A stretch of 64,000 nucleotides of DNA from Setoptus koraiensis. Its lineage: Eukaryota; Arthropoda. Below the pieces are notes generated by a model. It was given only the letters and a program-made list of their open reading frames with translations, was not told where the DNA came from and ran no database searches. Shown here piece after piece: positions 59,880 through 64,000 of the stretch. The translations under genes and the position numbers were made by a program. The stretch covers positions 6,262,001 to 6,326,000 of the forward strand of contig CM106586.1 in the NCBI GenBank assembly GCA_048013815.1, written 5' to 3'. Positions within the stretch are counted from its first letter, which is position 1. The number at the start of each line of letters is the position of its first letter.

Positions 59880-62800
59880 TTTTCGCTCATTCCCTCTTGT
59901 CGCTCGCTGCTGTCTGTTGTTTGTTGCTGTTGGGCTGGTTTGGTTGTTGTCGCTTGCTGCTGCTGCTGTTGTTGTTGACGTTTGCGTTCAGGCGATGCGT
60001 TCGAATGATGATTTTGTGAGGAGATTTGGGCGATTGATCGACGGTTGATCGAATGGGCGCAACGTGGTCACAACGGGCGATTGTTGCAATTGTTCAATTT
60101 GTACGATTGTTGTATGATGATGATGCATCCATTCATGATTGTTGTTGGCGGTGTCGCAGCGTGTGTGTGTGTGTGTGTGGTTGGCAATGAGCAATAAAAG
60201 GGGAGAGACGAGATTATGTCGAGATAATTATTATCAGCAGTACACAGATATCCAGTGTAACAGGCACATGTACAGTGGGGCGACCTTTGCGCCGTGAACG
60301 ACGCCGGCTAATTAATTAATTAATTGACTCGGATTACGCTTGGCAATGGTTGGTGTGAAATGGCAACTACTGCTGATACAATTGATATACTTTTGATAAT
60401 AATGATAATAATAATAATAATGGCGATAATGACGACGACAAGTGATGCAAATAAAACCAACAGATAACCCTATCATCATAACTGAATGACAACACACACA
60501 AATAACTGTGCGCACGCTGCACTCTACCGGCCGCGCATAATAATAAATAATTAATGCTCACAACTTTTTGTCTGCAATGTGAACTATAGCTGCTGCTGCT
60601 GCTGCCCGTTGCTGTGTTCACATCGTGTTACAAACACGATCATCGTGTGTGCTGTTTGAAAAATGGCGCTGGCGCGCGCACAAATTTCCTTTTGTGTTCA
60701 CCCCGGCCAGCAGTAAAACTGTTGGCGCCCAGCGCACAAATTGAGCAAATATCAACATGCATCACGCACGCCACTACACTGTGGTTGTGTGCACTAATTT
60801 GCGCCAATTAGTGCGCCTCCAGTGGGGCGTCATGTGCGACGGAGTGCGCGCACATTCGCTCAATTCGCATTGTAACTCACAATTTGTGAGTGAATGGGCG
60901 ACTTGGCATGCATCTGATTTACATGTGTGAGATTAGTGGTTGAACGCGTGCCGAACGCATGCGCCGCCTATGTCTTGTGCGCACAACTGTTTTGCACTGG
61001 CTGCACAGTTTTGGCTTTGAGTTGCCAATGGCAACACGCTGCACAAGCAGGCGATAGTCAGTGCAATAATAGAGAACATAATATAATGGAACATAATAGA
61101 ATACAATATCAATAGTATGCAAATCACTATCACTCTTGATAGTTGTTAGATAATCATGAATGGTTATATAAGACAGCATTAGTGTATCAGTAGCAGTGAT
61201 ATTGAGTAGTGCATAAACAGGCAAAAGACTCACTTAAAAAAAGGACGACAGGACAGTGATCACGCGCCGACATGCTGCGCGCTGGTGTAAATATCGTAAA
61301 GGGCGCACTTGAATTTTAGCACGAATCAACAAGCGCATTTGTTGAGACAAACGACTTGTTAGATGAGATCGACTTTGCCGAGCCAACTATTCATATCGCC
61401 TTTAGCCTTTAGCCATTAGCTACTGCTAGTTGTTTTAATGCGCACACCTCAGCTCGGCTCGGCTCACTTGCCATGTCCATGCAAACAGCCAAAGCCACAG
61501 GTTACTTGGTGCGGCAACAGTTGTTGTTGGGAGCAGCATTGATTGATTGATTAATTAATTTATTCATCTATCGATCTATTGAGAGATATAACGATCGAGT
61601 GAGATTGTGTACAGTGGTGCGCCATTAAATTGTTGCGCTAACTCACAAAATCATTCAACGCAACACACGCACCATTAGTGATAGCGTTGTGTGTGCCTTT
61701 ACAATTGTTAGTTTTCAACAAATTTATCCTATTTTATCACTAACGCCAATCCGATCCTTTAATTCCTCATGATCTAATCACTATCCTCCTACAATACAGT
61801 ACATTAATGTACAATACTCTACAATCTGCACTGTACATACTCTCTGCAGTCCCATGACTACAAACTGAGCCACTCATTTACCACCACCTTAATGTGAAAC
61901 CCTTCCTCTTGGGGGCGCCCAAATCGCTCGTGCGATATTGTTGCGGCAACATCATGAGCGACCTCTAGCTCTATGCTATTGCTACGCACGATAGCAAGCA
62001 GGGCACAAACAGTGAGAGTTGTGCATCGCTCGCTCTAACCAATGCATGTCGCACCTGCGCAAATCTGTGTGTCTAACCGTGATTAGCTTGCCGCTATGAG
62101 GCACATAATTGATTGAATAGGCACAGGACGTAAAATGCTCAGGCGCACAGCAGAGTGTTCGTAGTGTCAAACTGACACTACTGACACTTGTCACTGTCAA
62201 ACCGACAGTATCAACAGTTTCACGACTTGTCCTGTTTTTCCGCTGCCCGATTCTATATACTGCCAATGAAATAACACACCGATTTAAATAACATGATAAT
62301 TGTGCGACATCAAACACATATTATTGCACAATTGTTACAACAATTACCGATTATGTAATTGCGCAACGGTCACATAATAACTATTGTGTCGATTCATGTC
62401 GACTGTTCATTCATGGTTGCTATTCATAACTTGTGCTGATGATTAATCGGTTCTGTCTGCTAGTGATTTGGCTAACAATATGTGCAATGCGCAAACAATT
62501 GGTTGTTCATCATAAATTATCTGTATGATCTGATTGATTAGCACAAGAGAAAAGAAATGATCGAATCATCAAATCGAGGCAATAAGCATTTCAATTTTAG
62601 AGTTAATTCAGACATAATAGTCTAGATATTGAGACGGAATGAGATGATGCATAAAGCACCCAATAAAGGCACTCATGAGTCACAATAGTGATAGTAGATG
62701 AAATCACGTGATAAGCGCTGGTTGTCACCAGCCGGCAAGTATACCGGCGACACTTGTGGCAGCCTAGTACTTGAGTACCTGATCTATCAAGTGTGTTGCA

Positions 62801-64000
62801 TAGTGAATGCCAGACTGTCTGCACCGTCTTACAAAATTGTTAAACAAATTTTTTTTTTATTATTTTATCAATTGACAGATAGTTATAATCAGCTGATGTT
62901 GTTGTTGAACATTGTGAATGTGGCTCGATAATTTTCTAGAATAATAGCAGTAATAAAGGAGCCTATCAATGAGCGAGCACTCATTATTACCTTTTGCTCT
63001 TTACAACTTGTGGCAATCATGGCAGCATTGTTGTTTAGTCGGCTATTTGTATCGTGTTTTTGTGGTTGCCGCGGTTGAAGAAAGAGACGCGAGGGGCGCT
63101 CGCATCAGGTTGAGAATGCACCGCAGAGCTTGAGGTGTCTCGATAGATGTTACCTTTCTTTTTCTTTTTTTCTTGTTACTCTGTTTTGGTGGCGCTCGTC
63201 GCTAGTAAATCACACAGCATGCACGTACAAGAAGCGACCTCGAACGGCTTTTAATACAACTGAGTGCAGCCACAGCAGTATTGGCACTGTGGTGGCACCC
63301 GATACAAGTATGCAGTCAGTATCTGCATGGGAGTCTATCAATTAGTTGATCATTGGCCATGATGATTGCACATGTTGTAAGATAATTCAACAAGTGCTCT
63401 TGCCGAGATTGATTGCACTGATGGTGCTACCGACTGAGACTGTCACTGTGAGTGGCGGTGGTATTTTCGAGTGATTTTAAGTGTAATATAGTGGCTACCG
63501 CCCAACTAAAACTGAAGCCACCAAAATCACTCGTTCGCTCGGTGGATCCGACTGCAGAATCGCTGCAGAATCGACACACGGTGCGGATAAATCGAGAGAT
63601 TGATTTTCACCGGGCTTGCGATTTGTGCGGCCGCCCATATACTCAACTGTCTATAATTTAGAGTCTATATACAATGTCTAGCGTGAGGCTTGCAACGGCA
63701 GCAACAAAGTGGATATAGACTGAGTGGCGCCCGAAACAAAGCCAGCTCGTCGCAGTCCAACGAGATTCAGTGATATCCAACGGTTGGATATCGCTGAATG
63801 AGAGATCACATGCGAGCAGAATGTACATGAGAGTATACATGAGAATATACATGAGAATTATACACGAGAGAGGCAGTTGAGACGAGCAGCTCAAATGAAA
63901 TTCATACGACACGAACGAGCGCAATTGATAAATGCCAATGATGATGATTTATTCACAAGTTTGTGTGCGTTTCTTATTGGTTGGATTGACTAACTGACTG
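59880..64000. other. 4.1-kb flank without a supported gene
   Basis: Upstream of the pinocchio-like gene. Contains (GT)n at 60160-60178, a TAAT run at 60311-60324, an (AAT)n run at 60400-60420, and short palindromes at 60628-60646 (ATCGTGTT/AACACGAT) and 60791-60814 (GCACTAATT/AATTAGTGC). No exon recognised. Confidence 0.5.

Noticed and set aside
59430-59978. 182-codon plus-strand frame rich in Cys and Val
   Set aside because: Antisense shadow of the pinocchio-like gene. Its Cys runs come from CAA/CAG-type repeats.

Overview
The window is eukaryotic nuclear DNA, most likely from an arthropod. Spliced genes with GT-AG introns lie on both strands. The gene set includes a cuticle-type single-CBM14 chitin-binding protein, a HOW/Quaking KH protein, a pinocchio-like cysteine-rich protein and a gustatory-receptor-like membrane protein. 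Short introns of about 100 nt, very long low-complexity coding tracts (poly-Q/N/H/T) and CAA/CAG-rich spacers would suit an acariform mite, but I cannot fix the taxon from sequence alone. Exon joins below were worked out from splice signals and reading-frame phase only.

Layout. 1-1959 (+) is the 3' part of a multi-pass membrane protein, possibly a chemoreceptor. 2823-4205 (+) is a single-exon DDX18/Has1 RNA helicase, convergent with 4400-6446 (-), a G3BP/Rasputin homologue. A tRNA-Thr(CGT) sits at 7410-7481 (+). 7857-9699 (-) encodes translation factor eIF3d. Segments of about 370 bp just upstream of the G3BP and eIF3d start codons are clear copies of each other. 10730-22288 (-) is a three-exon secreted CBM14 protein with introns of 5.3 and 3.3 kb. 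22289-29448 has no gene I can support.

29449-32774 (+) is an ASAP-family Arf GAP (BAR-PH-ArfGAP-ANK) without an SH3 domain. It converges on 33279-34130 (-), an unrecognised Ser/Thr/Asn-rich protein. About 15 kb of AT/CA-rich DNA with many minisatellites and short palindromes follows. 49001-57325 (+) is the HOW/Quaking gene in five exons with two possible C-termini. 58443-59879 (-) is a pinocchio-like protein. The remainder to 64000 has no supported gene.

The genes do not form a pathway, although four act on RNA or translation (DDX18, G3BP, eIF3d, HOW). The observations most worth checking are the duplicated upstream element shared by G3BP and eIF3d, a low-complexity insertion inside the NTF2 fold of G3BP, a HOW 3' splice site lying in the loop of a perfect hairpin, and recurrent snap-back palindromes of about 40 nt in non-coding DNA.
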